Origin: Candidatus Gastranaerophilales bacterium
Lineage (GTDB): Bacteria > Cyanobacteriota > Vampirovibrionia > Gastranaerophilales > Gastranaerophilaceae
Length of the DNA stretch: 15,652 bases
Direction: 5' to 3'
Assembly (NCBI GenBank): GCA_947632315.1
Contig: CANROV010000029.1
Coordinates: forward strand, 1-15,652
In this document: in pieces, positions 5,844-14,434 of the stretch
Layout of the letters: every line of letters begins with the position of its first letter
Position numbering within the stretch: position 1 is the first letter of the stretch
Notes under the pieces: generated by a model
Seen by the model: the letters and a program-made list of their open reading frames with translations, nothing else
The model's database searches: none
What the model was told of the DNA's origin: nothing
Made by a program: the position numbers and the translations under genes

Positions 5844-6329
5844 TTAATTATTTAAAAGGGAGTGACATTCTTTCCAATTTGGCATAAATTGTTCTTGTAA
5901 GTCTCTAAATTCTTGTGAATGTTTAGGAAATTTTGTATGTAATAATTCGTGTAAAATAACGTATTCTAAACACTTTTTAGGTTTTTGTACGAGTTGAAGG
6001 TTTAACCATATTTTTTTGCTTTTTATACTACAACTACCCCAACGAGTAAGCATATTTCTCGTGCCGTATGTAGAACAATGTATATTTGTTTTCCTTTCAA
6101 GATTCGGTAAAATTATATCTATTTCATCTCTTAAAATATTTCTGTACCAATTTTTTACAAGATTAGCATATTGTTTTTCAGTACAATTATCTTTTAAATT
6201 CATAACAACATTATCATCTACAATTTGAATTGAATTTCTATCAATACCTTTTTTGGATATTAATTTATAATTCGTCCCAAATATATTAATTTTTTTATTC
6301 TTTTTTAATTGTAAAATTGAATCTTGCAT
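5844..6329 (-). CDS. YgjP-like (DUF45/M48-type) zinc metallopeptidase, short form
   Basis: 161 aa with the family signatures in order: TRWGSCS (about residues 90-96), the conserved LN strand (WLNLQLV), then YVILHELLH with the HExxH zinc site, FPKHSQEF with a further zinc-ligand-like His, and MPNW near the end. YgjP-type proteins are usually about 230 aa; this one lacks the N-terminal ~60-residue beta region and starts near the 'FGTNYKL' strand. Such genes often accompany Type I restriction operons, with unknown role. The ATG lies 6 nt after the HsdM-S stop without a strong ribosome site, so it is probably translated by coupling as the last gene of the hsd operon. Confidence 0.85.
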   Translation of the reverse strand: MQDSILQLKKNKKINIFGTNYKLISKKGIDRNSIQIVDDNVVMNLKDNCTEKQYANLVKNWYRNILRDEIDIILPNLERKTNIHCSTYGTRNMLTRWGSCSIKSKKIWLNLQLVQKPKKCLEYVILHELLHTKFPKHSQEFRDLQEQFMPNWKECHSLLNN

Positions 6330-6335
6330 ATTATT

Positions 6336-8642
6336 TTACTGAACCACTAAATCATTGACTAATGGCATTATTTTATCTAATTTTTCAACAATTCTTTTCT
6401 GTTCTTCTATTGGTGGAAGCGGAACTAATAAATTAGTTAAACTATTTGCATTTAAAGTTTTTCCTTTTATTGCTGATTTAAAATCACCTGATTGCGATAT
6501 ATAAGGTAATACTTTAAATAAATAATCTCTTGTTATATTGTCTTTTTCTACAAAAGGAAATATTGATATAATTGCTTCATTGTGTAACGCATCAATATCA
6601 AGTATTGCGACTTTTCCTATTGTCAATTTAAAACTCATTATAAGAGTACCTTTTGGTGAAATTTTTTCCGAAAAAGTATTTTTAAATCCATATTCAGAAA
6701 TTTTTACTGATGTTGAAGTTACTGTTCCATCATTTTCTATATCACCAATTTTTACCCAGGGATAGTCATTGCCATAGGACTTAATGTCCGTTTTGTCCGG
6801 AGTTTTTCCCATTCTGAAATCAACAATATCGCCAAATCTAACCCATCTCCATGTGTCAGGAATATCAAAAAGCCCTTCATCTATAACTTCTTGGGTGGTT
6901 TTAGTATTATTTAGAAGATTTTTTTCTTTTCTTTCATTTTTTATACTTTTTGACAATTTAATATAATCTTCAACATTTGAATCTGTTTCTAATTGTTTTG
7001 ATAACTCTCCTTGCAAGGCACTCTGAATAATTGATTGTCCTATTTCTTTTTTGAAATTTTTATTTAATTCTTCAAACTTTTCTTTTTTTTCATTGTACAT
7101 ATTAGCAGATGTTAATGTTTCGTCACCTTTTAATAAGTTAATGATATTTTCTAATTGTTTATTAAGAGTATTTTCAATAGAAGTTCTATATTCCTTATAT
7201 TGTTTTATTGTTTCGTCTGGCGAAAGCACAATTTTTTCTTCATTTGGATAGCTACACAAATCTAAATTATAATTTCTATCTTCAATTTCTTTTATAGTAT
7301 ATTTTTTAGATTTCCATGTTTCGGTCATAGATTCATCTTCTTTTTCATCTTTAATTTCTTGACGATTATTCCACCACTGTTCAACACAATCCATATCTTC
7401 AATAGTAATGGGGTGTGTTTTATTAAAATGCTTAATTCCTTCCGGCATATCCATACGATAATACCAAATTTCTTTAGTTGGTCCGGATTTATCAAAGAAT
7501 AGTAAGTTCGTTGGAATAGATGCATAAGGAGCAAATACTGAACTTGGTAATCTAATAATGGTGTGCAAATTGCATTCTGCAAGTAATTTTCTCTTTAAAC
7601 TATCCTTTTTAGTGTTATTATTATCGCTTATGAATAATGAATCAGGGAGAACCAAACCACATCTTCCATTCTCTTTTAAAGAATATATAATTCTTACTAA
7701 AAACATATCTGCTGATTCTGCGGATGCTAAATCGTCAGGAAAATTTTTTAAATCTTGTTTATTAAAATCACCACCGAAAGGCGGATTCATTAAGATACAA
7801 TCGTAGTAATCATTTTTATCAAGGTCTAATACATTTTTTGCTAAACCGTCACCGTGATTAATTTTGGGATTATCTATATCGTGGAGTAACATATTCGTTA
7901 ATGACAACATATATGGCAATTGTTTCCACTCAATTCCATATATGGAATCTTGTATTGTTTTAGTATCTTCCGCTGTTTTAACTTGTTTTTGCAGTAATGT
8001 AATTGCTTCAACTAAAAAACCTCCTGTACCACAGGCAAAGTCGGCAATTTTTTCTCCAAGTTTTGGTGCAACATGTTCAGTGATAAATCTTGTTAATGCA
8101 CGAGGAGTATAAAATTCACCTGTTGCTTTACCACCTTTTTGAAGTTCTTGTAAAAATGTTTCATAAAATTCATTAAATTCGTGTCTATCTTGATATTCGT
8201 CAAAATCTATATCTGCTATTTCATCAATTACTTGACGAAGTTTTACTCCATCTTTCATATAATTTGACGTTTCATTCATAAATAATTTTACAGTATTCGC
8301 CTTATTATTATTTCCATCGGAATCAAATGTATAGTTCTTTCCTTTATATTCAATGGTTTCACCCTTTAAAAAAGGAAATAATTTATCATTAACAAAAGTG
8401 ACTAAACCTTCTCCAGATAATCTTTTTTTTATGTCTTTTGGGGCCGCCCAGTCTCTAAATCGAAATGGCTCAGGAATAACTGGTTCATAATCATCATTTA
8501 ATTCCCATTCTTCTTCTTTATAATCAAAAACTTTAAGGAATAATATCCAAATCAGTTGTGACATATATTGTGCTGTTCCGCTTACGCCAGCATCACCATA
8601 CATTATTTTAGTTGTCTTTTTTATTAGAGCTGTACCGTTCAT
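6336..8642 (-). CDS. Type I restriction-modification HsdM-HsdS fusion with a single TRD
   Basis: 768 aa from ATG 8642; AAGGAG (8649-8654) is 6 nt upstream, while the in-frame TTG at 8645 is only 3 nt from it. Residues 1-~130 are the HsdM N-terminal helical domain, then TGEFYTPR (174-181), SAM motif I DFACGTGGF (201-209) and the catalytic NPPF (286-289) of gamma-class N6-adenine methyltransferases. A coiled linker (~480-590, including QSALQGEL as in HsdS) leads to one target-recognition domain (593-768) starting DIPDTWRWVRFGDI and ending PPIEEQKRIVEKL. Normal HsdS has two TRDs in a separate protein. With one per polypeptide, two copies would be needed and the site should be a split palindrome. 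Starts right after HsdR. Confidence 0.93.
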   Translation of the reverse strand: MNGTALIKKTTKIMYGDAGVSGTAQYMSQLIWILFLKVFDYKEEEWELNDDYEPVIPEPFRFRDWAAPKDIKKRLSGEGLVTFVNDKLFPFLKGETIEYKGKNYTFDSDGNNNKANTVKLFMNETSNYMKDGVKLRQVIDEIADIDFDEYQDRHEFNEFYETFLQELQKGGKATGEFYTPRALTRFITEHVAPKLGEKIADFACGTGGFLVEAITLLQKQVKTAEDTKTIQDSIYGIEWKQLPYMLSLTNMLLHDIDNPKINHGDGLAKNVLDLDKNDYYDCILMNPPFGGDFNKQDLKNFPDDLASAESADMFLVRIIYSLKENGRCGLVLPDSLFISDNNNTKKDSLKRKLLAECNLHTIIRLPSSVFAPYASIPTNLLFFDKSGPTKEIWYYRMDMPEGIKHFNKTHPITIEDMDCVEQWWNNRQEIKDEKEDESMTETWKSKKYTIKEIEDRNYNLDLCSYPNEEKIVLSPDETIKQYKEYRTSIENTLNKQLENIINLLKGDETLTSANMYNEKKEKFEELNKNFKKEIGQSIIQSALQGELSKQLETDSNVEDYIKLSKSIKNERKEKNLLNNTKTTQEVIDEGLFDIPDTWRWVRFGDIVDFRMGKTPDKTDIKSYGNDYPWVKIGDIENDGTVTSTSVKISEYGFKNTFSEKISPKGTLIMSFKLTIGKVAILDIDALHNEAIISIFPFVEKDNITRDYLFKVLPYISQSGDFKSAIKGKTLNANSLTNLLVPLPPIEEQKRIVEKLDKIMPLVNDLVVQ

Positions 8643-8645
8643 CAA

Positions 8646-11051
8646 TTACTCCTTAAACATAATTTCTTCAATTTTATTAATTATTCTTTTGTACTCTTCT
8701 TTACCACCAATAGCCATTACTGCTGATTTTTTACTATAATGATTGCTTCTAAAAGCATCTACTTCAAATATTGCAACTGTTTTTAAGTCATAAAAATCGG
8801 TATCAAGATAACATTTCAAAAGAATAGTAACGATTTTTTGCTGCTCTTCATTTAATGTTCCAATAAATTGACGACATTTTTCAATTCTTTCTTTTTTATC
8901 TGGAATTTCAATATCGTATCCATAATATGCTATAAGATCATACCAATCTGCATTTTCACCGATTTGCTTTTTAAGGAATTGTATAATTTTTTGATCTACT
9001 AAAATTTCGTTTATAAATTGAGTCTTATTTGTTGAATTAAACCAAGCAGATCTAAACTCATCATAAGTTTTATAAGCTTCATTTATATTATTTTTTGCAA
9101 AATCTTCAATAGTTTGTTCTTTATTTGTTGTTAAATCATCGTTCAAAAATCTTACTATTTTACCAGTGACTTCTACTTCAACTCCTTTGATTCTAAATCT
9201 TTCTGTTTTTGTTTTAGTTTCACCTTTTTTTGGTAATGGAGCAGAATTGCCATCAATTACTTCAACCGTGCCATCAAAATCAGGGTCATCAAAATTTCTA
9301 TAATTTCCTCTGAAATCCATTATTGTGAAGTGAGTTTTAGATTTTTCTTTACCATCAACTTCATAGTGTTCTTCAATACGTGTTCCTCTACCAATAGTTT
9401 GTTTAAACTCGGTCATTGATCCAATGGATTTATCAAGAACAATAAGTTCAACCGTTTTTGTATCAACTCCTGTTGACAGTAATTTACTTGTGACTGCTAT
9501 TACCGGATATTTTTGCGATTTAGATGAAAAATTTTTAATCTGATCTTTTCCTTCTTGATCATTGGCTGTTATTCGCATTACATATCTGCTATCTTCTGCA
9601 ACCAAATCGCTATTCAAATTTTTTAACGCATTTACCATTCCACCTGCGTGTTCTTCGGTTTCACAAAAAACGATTGTTTTTGCAAATCTATCTGTTTCTT
9701 TCAAATATTCTGTTATTTTTTGTGCAACTATCTCTCTTCTATCATCTATAATTAACTTCCTATCAAATTCTTTTGCAGTATAAAGCCTATCTTCAAGCGG
9801 TTTCCCATAAATATCTTTTTCGCCAGGTTTTGGTTGATAGCCATCTCTATCCACGTCAAGTTCATATGCAATAACTGTGTATGGAGCAAGAAAGCCATCT
9901 TCTATTCCTTGTTGTAAAGAATATGTAAAAATAGGATCTCCAAAATATGTAATATTCGAACCAAAAGAAGTTTCTTTTGGAGTAGCAGTTAAACCTATCT
10001 GAGTTGCACTTCCAAAATATTCTAATATTTCATGCCAACTTTTTTCTTCATTTAAAGAGCCTCTATGACATTCATCTACAACTATTAAATCAAAGAAATC
10101 TGGTGGTAAATTTTTATAATAATTTTTTGTATCATCTGATTCAAAATAAAGTTCGCTTTCTTCATCATCTGATTTTCCACCTTTTAATTGAGTATAAAGT
10201 GATATAAATATTTCATATGCAGAAAGCATCTTTACGTCTTCCTGTCTTTTTAAAGAATATTTTTCACCAATCTTAACCATTGAGCTTTGATTAAACGCGA
10301 CAAAATCAGTCATTGTTTGATCTGCTAAAGCATTTCTGTCAACAAGGAATAATATTTTTTTCTTTAACCCCATTTTATGTAATCGGTAAATAATTTGCAT
10401 AGCAACAAATGTTTTACCTGTCCCTGTTGCCATAACAAGTAATTCTCTATTTTTACCTTCTGCAATTGCTTTGATTACTCTATTAACTGCAATTCGTTGG
10501 TAATATCTTGGTTTTCTATTTCCTAAAGTATAATATGGACTTAAAATTATTTTTTGTTGTTCTTGTGTTAAATTTTCATTTTTTACATATCTATTCCATA
10601 ATTCATCTGAAGTTGGGAAATCTTCTAGTGCAAACTCCCTATTTGTTCCCATTTTAATATCTTCTTCATGAAATAATTTTCCATTTGATGTATATGCAAA
10701 TGGAACATCTAAAAGTCTTGCGTACTTAAGTGCTTGGCTAACACCATCGTTTATATCATGATCGTATCCTTTTGCTTCGACAAGAGTTAATGGATAATTA
10801 CCTTTACAGAGCAATAAATAATCTACTTTATTTTTTTTGCCTCTTTCGACACTTCCATCTTCTTTTACTTTAATTCTTCCATCTGTAAAATAGTAACCGC
10901 TGACATCTAAACCAAAGTCATTTCTTGAATATTCCATGACAATTTTATCACCTTCATTACACCATTTTTTCTTTAATGCCGGTGTAATATAGTTTAATTT
11001 GGTTGTTTCTTCATTTTTTTCTTGTTCTTCAATGTCATCAATTGGTTTCAT
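8646..11051 (-). CDS. hsdR: Type I restriction endonuclease subunit R (HsdR, EcoEI-like)
   Basis: 801 aa, usual for this subfamily. The N-terminal nuclease domain carries D77, then VEAK (E92, K94) and Q106, a PD-(D/E)XK set. The SF2 helicase motor follows: Walker A MATGTGKT (207-214), DECH (326-329), TATP (355-358) and motif VI QTIGRGTR (551-558). The last ~180 residues correspond to the EcoEI-type C-terminal domain that docks on the methyltransferase. With HsdM-S it would translocate DNA and cut unmodified DNA far from the site. It is first in the operon: its stop and the AAGGAG of the next gene overlap. The ATG has a modest GAGAGA site. No lesions are visible, so the enzyme looks intact. 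Confidence 0.95.
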   Translation of the reverse strand: MKPIDDIEEQEKNEETTKLNYITPALKKKWCNEGDKIVMEYSRNDFGLDVSGYYFTDGRIKVKEDGSVERGKKNKVDYLLLCKGNYPLTLVEAKGYDHDINDGVSQALKYARLLDVPFAYTSNGKLFHEEDIKMGTNREFALEDFPTSDELWNRYVKNENLTQEQQKIILSPYYTLGNRKPRYYQRIAVNRVIKAIAEGKNRELLVMATGTGKTFVAMQIIYRLHKMGLKKKILFLVDRNALADQTMTDFVAFNQSSMVKIGEKYSLKRQEDVKMLSAYEIFISLYTQLKGGKSDDEESELYFESDDTKNYYKNLPPDFFDLIVVDECHRGSLNEEKSWHEILEYFGSATQIGLTATPKETSFGSNITYFGDPIFTYSLQQGIEDGFLAPYTVIAYELDVDRDGYQPKPGEKDIYGKPLEDRLYTAKEFDRKLIIDDRREIVAQKITEYLKETDRFAKTIVFCETEEHAGGMVNALKNLNSDLVAEDSRYVMRITANDQEGKDQIKNFSSKSQKYPVIAVTSKLLSTGVDTKTVELIVLDKSIGSMTEFKQTIGRGTRIEEHYEVDGKEKSKTHFTIMDFRGNYRNFDDPDFDGTVEVIDGNSAPLPKKGETKTKTERFRIKGVEVEVTGKIVRFLNDDLTTNKEQTIEDFAKNNINEAYKTYDEFRSAWFNSTNKTQFINEILVDQKIIQFLKKQIGENADWYDLIAYYGYDIEIPDKKERIEKCRQFIGTLNEEQQKIVTILLKCYLDTDFYDLKTVAIFEVDAFRSNHYSKKSAVMAIGGKEEYKRIINKIEEIMFKE

Positions 11052-11101
11052 TTTGTTCTCTCTTTTTTTAGTTATTCTAACATAAAAATACTAACAGTTC
11101 C

Positions 11102-11116
11102 TGTATGTATCATACA
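11102..11116. repeat. Small palindrome between divergent hsdR and ATPase genes
   Basis: TGTATG-TAT-CATACA (6-bp arms, 3-nt centre). On the minus strand an exact TTGACA (plus 11126-11131) lies upstream, and the palindrome covers the position expected for the -10 of hsdR, where only weak boxes (e.g. TACATA) are found. It could be an operator controlling restriction-gene expression. Confidence 0.4.
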
Positions 11117-11192
11117 AGAATAACGTGTCAAAAACGGACAAATTAAAAACTACAAGGATGTGTAATATTATAATTCATATTTATTAGCATGA

Positions 11193-11198
11193 TATAAT
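11193..11198 (+). promoter_or_regulatory. -10 box of the ATPase-TOPRIM gene
   Basis: A perfect TATAAT 37 bp before the chosen GTG start; no good -35 is seen 17 bp upstream. Transcription from it would begin near 11205, downstream of the ATG at 11202, which supports the GTG start at 11235. Confidence 0.45.
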
Positions 11199-11234
11199 AT
11201 TATGGGGATTAACAATGTGTCATGGAGGTTTATA

Positions 11235-12905
11235 GTGCCGCAGGAAACTCAAATTATAGAAAATGATACGCAAGAATATCATAATCGAGCTCATTATGGC
11301 TATGAAAGTAATAAAGATATTCCAATATCAAAAATTGATAAAATCGAGATTGAAAAATTTAGAAGTTTATCTGGTAGAGAAATAAAATTAGGTAAACACT
11401 TAACATTCATATCCGGCAAAAATGGAACAATGAAAACTACTCTAATGGGATTAATTGCGCATCCATTTTCTAATGACACCAAAGATGCTTTTGGTATTCC
11501 ATTAAAAACAAACTTAGGTGATGTATTTAAATTATCGAAAAAATATGATGATGAATATAGTTATAATGTTTGCTTTACCTCAACTAAAAACGAAAAAATA
11601 AAAGAAACTGTAAATATTGATGTAGTTGGAGATAGGCATAGAATTGTTGTTTCTGGTCATGGCAAAGGTGATGGTAATTTTATTTTTAATACATCCTTCC
11701 ATAATTTAGGACGTTTAAATCCAATAGTTGAAACTAGTGCAAATGAAAAAGAAAATATTTCGTTGACAGATGAAGAACAACAAGAACTTATAAAGTTTTA
11801 TGGATATGTTTTTGTATCGTCAAATCATGAGAAATTTTTAGCAGTATCTGATGATAAGAAAAAGAAAACCTTTGGTCCTGCTGGCGAAAAAGCAACATAT
11901 GATTTTAATTCTATTTCCTCAGGAGAAGATAATATTGGTTCAATTTTTAATAAATTAGTAGCTTTTGAGCGTGCCGGAAATGGTGGAATATTGTGCATTG
12001 ATGAAATTGAAGCTAGCTTACATCCATCAGCACAAGTAAATATAATTAATTATTTATATAAATGGGCTCAGGACAATGATGTTCAAGTTGTCCTTACAAC
12101 GCATTCTCTACACATTATTCAAAATATATACCTTAATAAAGGTAAAGAATTAGAAGAAAATGAGATTGTGATAAATTTTATTAGTTATTCACAAGCAGGC
12201 AGTGATAAAAATTATGCTATAATATCAAATCCTGAATATTCTTTGGCTTATCAGGAACTAACCCTTTCAAAACCAGAAGATATAACAGAAAAACATAAAG
12301 CAACGGTATATTGCGAGGATAAAATTGCCAAACATATGCTTAAATCGCTTCTCGGACAAAAAATTTGTGGGTTAATAAAAATAGAGCATAATCTCGATGC
12401 AGATGAAGTTAACAATGGGACTTCAAAACATCATTTGATAAATTTATGTGAAAATTTTCCACTTGTTATAAAACAAAGCAATTCTTTTGTTGTATTGGAC
12501 GGTGACGTAAAAGACAACGAGGTTGAAGGGATTGAAGATAAAACAATATTTACCAGATTGCCAGATCCTGATTATTATGCAATAGAAAAGCGTATTCTTA
12601 TATATTTATTAGAATTAGAACCAAATAATCCAATTTTCACCAAAATAGGTATGTTGCAAGATAGAATTAAACAGGATTTGATCCAAGAATGTCGAATAAA
12701 TCCTCCTGATGTAAGAACCATCAAAAGGATTTCACCAAAAAGTTGTAAAAAGTGGTCTAAACTTGATGAGAAAATATTTAAGCAATGTATAACACAGTAT
12801 TGCAGAGATTTACCAAGCGAGACCAAAAATGAGTTTAAAACAAATTTTATGGTATGTCTAAATCAAGCAAATGCTCGATTGGGCTTGCCACAAATCACAT
12901 TATAA
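11235..12905 (+). CDS. OLD-like ATPase with C-terminal TOPRIM nuclease-like domain
   Basis: 556 aa from GTG 11235, which has TGGAGG 6 nt upstream (11223-11228). An in-frame ATG at 11202 has no ribosome site and probably precedes the transcript start. ATPase landmarks: Walker A GKNGTMKT (61-68), ABC-like signature SISSGED (226-232), Walker B ILCIDE (252-257) and H-loop TTHS (288-291). The Walker A has Met where the second glycine of GxxxxGK(S/T) is expected. The C-terminal half has the TOPRIM pattern: VYCED (E361) and VVLDGD (D422, D424). OLD-family proteins and GajA share this plan and act as nucleases in phage defence. No UvrD-like GajB is nearby, so it is not Gabija. It is divergent from hsdR and followed by the ParB-like gene after 64 bp. 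Confidence 0.85.
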   Translation: MPQETQIIENDTQEYHNRAHYGYESNKDIPISKIDKIEIEKFRSLSGREIKLGKHLTFISGKNGTMKTTLMGLIAHPFSNDTKDAFGIPLKTNLGDVFKLSKKYDDEYSYNVCFTSTKNEKIKETVNIDVVGDRHRIVVSGHGKGDGNFIFNTSFHNLGRLNPIVETSANEKENISLTDEEQQELIKFYGYVFVSSNHEKFLAVSDDKKKKTFGPAGEKATYDFNSISSGEDNIGSIFNKLVAFERAGNGGILCIDEIEASLHPSAQVNIINYLYKWAQDNDVQVVLTTHSLHIIQNIYLNKGKELEENEIVINFISYSQAGSDKNYAIISNPEYSLAYQELTLSKPEDITEKHKATVYCEDKIAKHMLKSLLGQKICGLIKIEHNLDADEVNNGTSKHHLINLCENFPLVIKQSNSFVVLDGDVKDNEVEGIEDKTIFTRLPDPDYYAIEKRILIYLLELEPNNPIFTKIGMLQDRIKQDLIQECRINPPDVRTIKRISPKSCKKWSKLDEKIFKQCITQYCRDLPSETKNEFKTNFMVCLNQANARLGLPQITL

Positions 12906-12911
12906 TGCATA

Positions 12912-12940
12912 TTAACATAAGAATACATAATATTTAAAAT
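12912..12940 (+). promoter_or_regulatory. sigma70-like promoter of the ParB-like/methyltransferase pair
   Basis: TTAACA (12912-12917), a 17-bp spacer and TAAAAT (12935-12940), both 5/6 to consensus, in the 64-bp gap before the ParB-like gene. Transcription would begin near 12947, leaving a leader of about 23 nt. Confidence 0.6.
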
Positions 12941-12969
12941 ATATCATTTTTATGGGATAAATTTATAGT

Positions 12970-14433
12970 ATGACAAAAGCTTATAAGACTGAAAAAATTA
13001 ATATTTCTCTTTTGGATTTAGATACACAAAATCCGCGTTTTTTAATGCTTTATAATGATTCTCATTCTCAAGATGATATAATAAATTATTTATTAAAAAA
13101 TGAAAATGCTTTAGAAATAGTTAAATCTATTTATGAGAATAAAGATTTTTTTGAAGATTCATTTTGTTATGTACTGGAACAAAATGGTAGATATATTGTA
13201 AAAGAGGGCAATAGGCGAATTGCTGCTTTAAAAGCGTTGGCAGAACCATCAAAGTATCTTACGGATTTAAAGTTTGAGCGATTTTTTGTAAATTCTGTAA
13301 ATTGTCTTATATACAATGATGTAAAAGCATTGAATGAAAAAATCTTTAATAGGCATACTCAAATAGAAGTAAAGAGTTGGTCTAGGTTAGCGCAAGGAGC
13401 AGCAATACAAGAATATCTAAATAAAGGTGGAAAATTATCTGACTTAAAGTATATTAAAGATTATAAAAATGTATATAGATTGTTTAAGTTATGGGAAGCT
13501 ACCAATCAAATTGATTCAGAGTATTCTAATAAATTTAAAAGTTTATTAATTGAAGGAAAACGTGCGGCAATAATTGAAAGATTTTTTGGAAGAGAAGATT
13601 TATTAATAAAAATGGGTTTTTCTTTCAACAAGAATTTATCAATTGATATATCAAATATGAATGTTTTTACTAATTCAATAGATGCTTTTATAAAATGGTT
13701 AAACCCATTAAACACAATTACTGCACATCATATTAATAAAAATACAATACAAGGATATTTTGATGAAGTTTTTTCACAAAACGGATACGTTTCTCCTCAA
13801 ACAAATCTTTTTGATTCGGCTGAAATTAATAAAAGTCCTGTTAAAACAGAAGAAGATAATATAATTGAAAAATCATTAGAAAATGATAAATCTTTTAAGA
13901 ATGATGAATTAAAAAATTCTAATAAAATTAGCGATAATTATACAGAAAGAAATTCTTCTGAAGTTAGAATAAAGGAAAATAAATCACTATTAGATAGAAC
14001 AACTCTTTTCCCTACAAATTTTAAATTAAAAATTCCAAAATCAAGAATTAATGATATTTATCTTGAAATGAAAGATTTATCTGATAATAATCAAAAAGAG
14101 TCGTTTGCAATAATGACAAGAATATTTTTAGAGTTTACAGTAGATGATTATGGAGATAAGAATATTCCTACTTACAAAGATAAAAGAGAAAATTCTAATA
14201 ATTTTAAACTAAGAGCTAGAATAATTTGTGTTGCAGAAAATATGCACAGCAATGATTTATTGTCAGACAAAGAATTGAATGCTATAAAAACAACCATAGA
14301 TAATGAAAAATCTCCTGTAAAAATAGAAGCATTAAACCAATATGTTCATAATTCTAAATTCAGCCCAGACGAGAGTTCCTTAAAAGTATTTTGGGATAAT
14401 ATTCGTCCATTATTTGAAAGGATATGGTGTTAA
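12970..14433 (+). CDS. ParB-like N-terminal domain protein (DNA-modification-associated type)
   Basis: 487 aa. Residues 9-~95 are a ParB/Srx-like domain: INISLLDLDTQNPRF, a helix, then GRYIVKEGNRRIAALKAL (73-90), where EGNRR replaces the GERR/GHRR motif of chromosomal ParB. Residues ~95-270 are helical, as in longer members of this family. A Lys/Asn/Ser/Glu-rich linker (~285-345) leads to a C-terminal domain (FPTNFKLKIPKSRINDIYLEM...SFAIMTRIFLEFTVDDYG) that I recall from other stand-alone ParB-like proteins in restriction islands. It lacks a ParA partner and the usual ParB HTH layout, so plasmid partition is unlikely. It has its own promoter, a weak ribosome site (GGGAT) and a 1-nt gap to the methyltransferase gene. 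It is among the most AT-rich genes in the window. Confidence 0.75.
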   Translation: MTKAYKTEKINISLLDLDTQNPRFLMLYNDSHSQDDIINYLLKNENALEIVKSIYENKDFFEDSFCYVLEQNGRYIVKEGNRRIAALKALAEPSKYLTDLKFERFFVNSVNCLIYNDVKALNEKIFNRHTQIEVKSWSRLAQGAAIQEYLNKGGKLSDLKYIKDYKNVYRLFKLWEATNQIDSEYSNKFKSLLIEGKRAAIIERFFGREDLLIKMGFSFNKNLSIDISNMNVFTNSIDAFIKWLNPLNTITAHHINKNTIQGYFDEVFSQNGYVSPQTNLFDSAEINKSPVKTEEDNIIEKSLENDKSFKNDELKNSNKISDNYTERNSSEVRIKENKSLLDRTTLFPTNFKLKIPKSRINDIYLEMKDLSDNNQKESFAIMTRIFLEFTVDDYGDKNIPTYKDKRENSNNFKLRARIICVAENMHSNDLLSDKELNAIKTTIDNEKSPVKIEALNQYVHNSKFSPDESSLKVFWDNIRPLFERIWC

Positions 14434-14434
14434 T

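Noticed and set aside
6538..8112. Several plus-strand frames of 60-82 codons
   Set aside because: All are shadows antisense to the HsdM-S gene, without ribosome sites or domains.
11202..11234. ATG 11202 as start of the ATPase-TOPRIM gene
   Set aside because: No Shine-Dalgarno site, and it sits upstream of the start point expected from TATAAT 11193-11198; GTG 11235 has GGAGG at ideal spacing.
11235..12905. Gabija GajA
   Set aside because: The architecture is similar, but there is no UvrD-like GajB gene; the neighbours are ParB-like and methyltransferase genes.
12970..14433. Plasmid partition ParB
   Set aside because: No ParA gene, no parS-like repeats seen, and the C-terminal half is unlike partition ParB; a restriction-island ParB-like protein is more likely.
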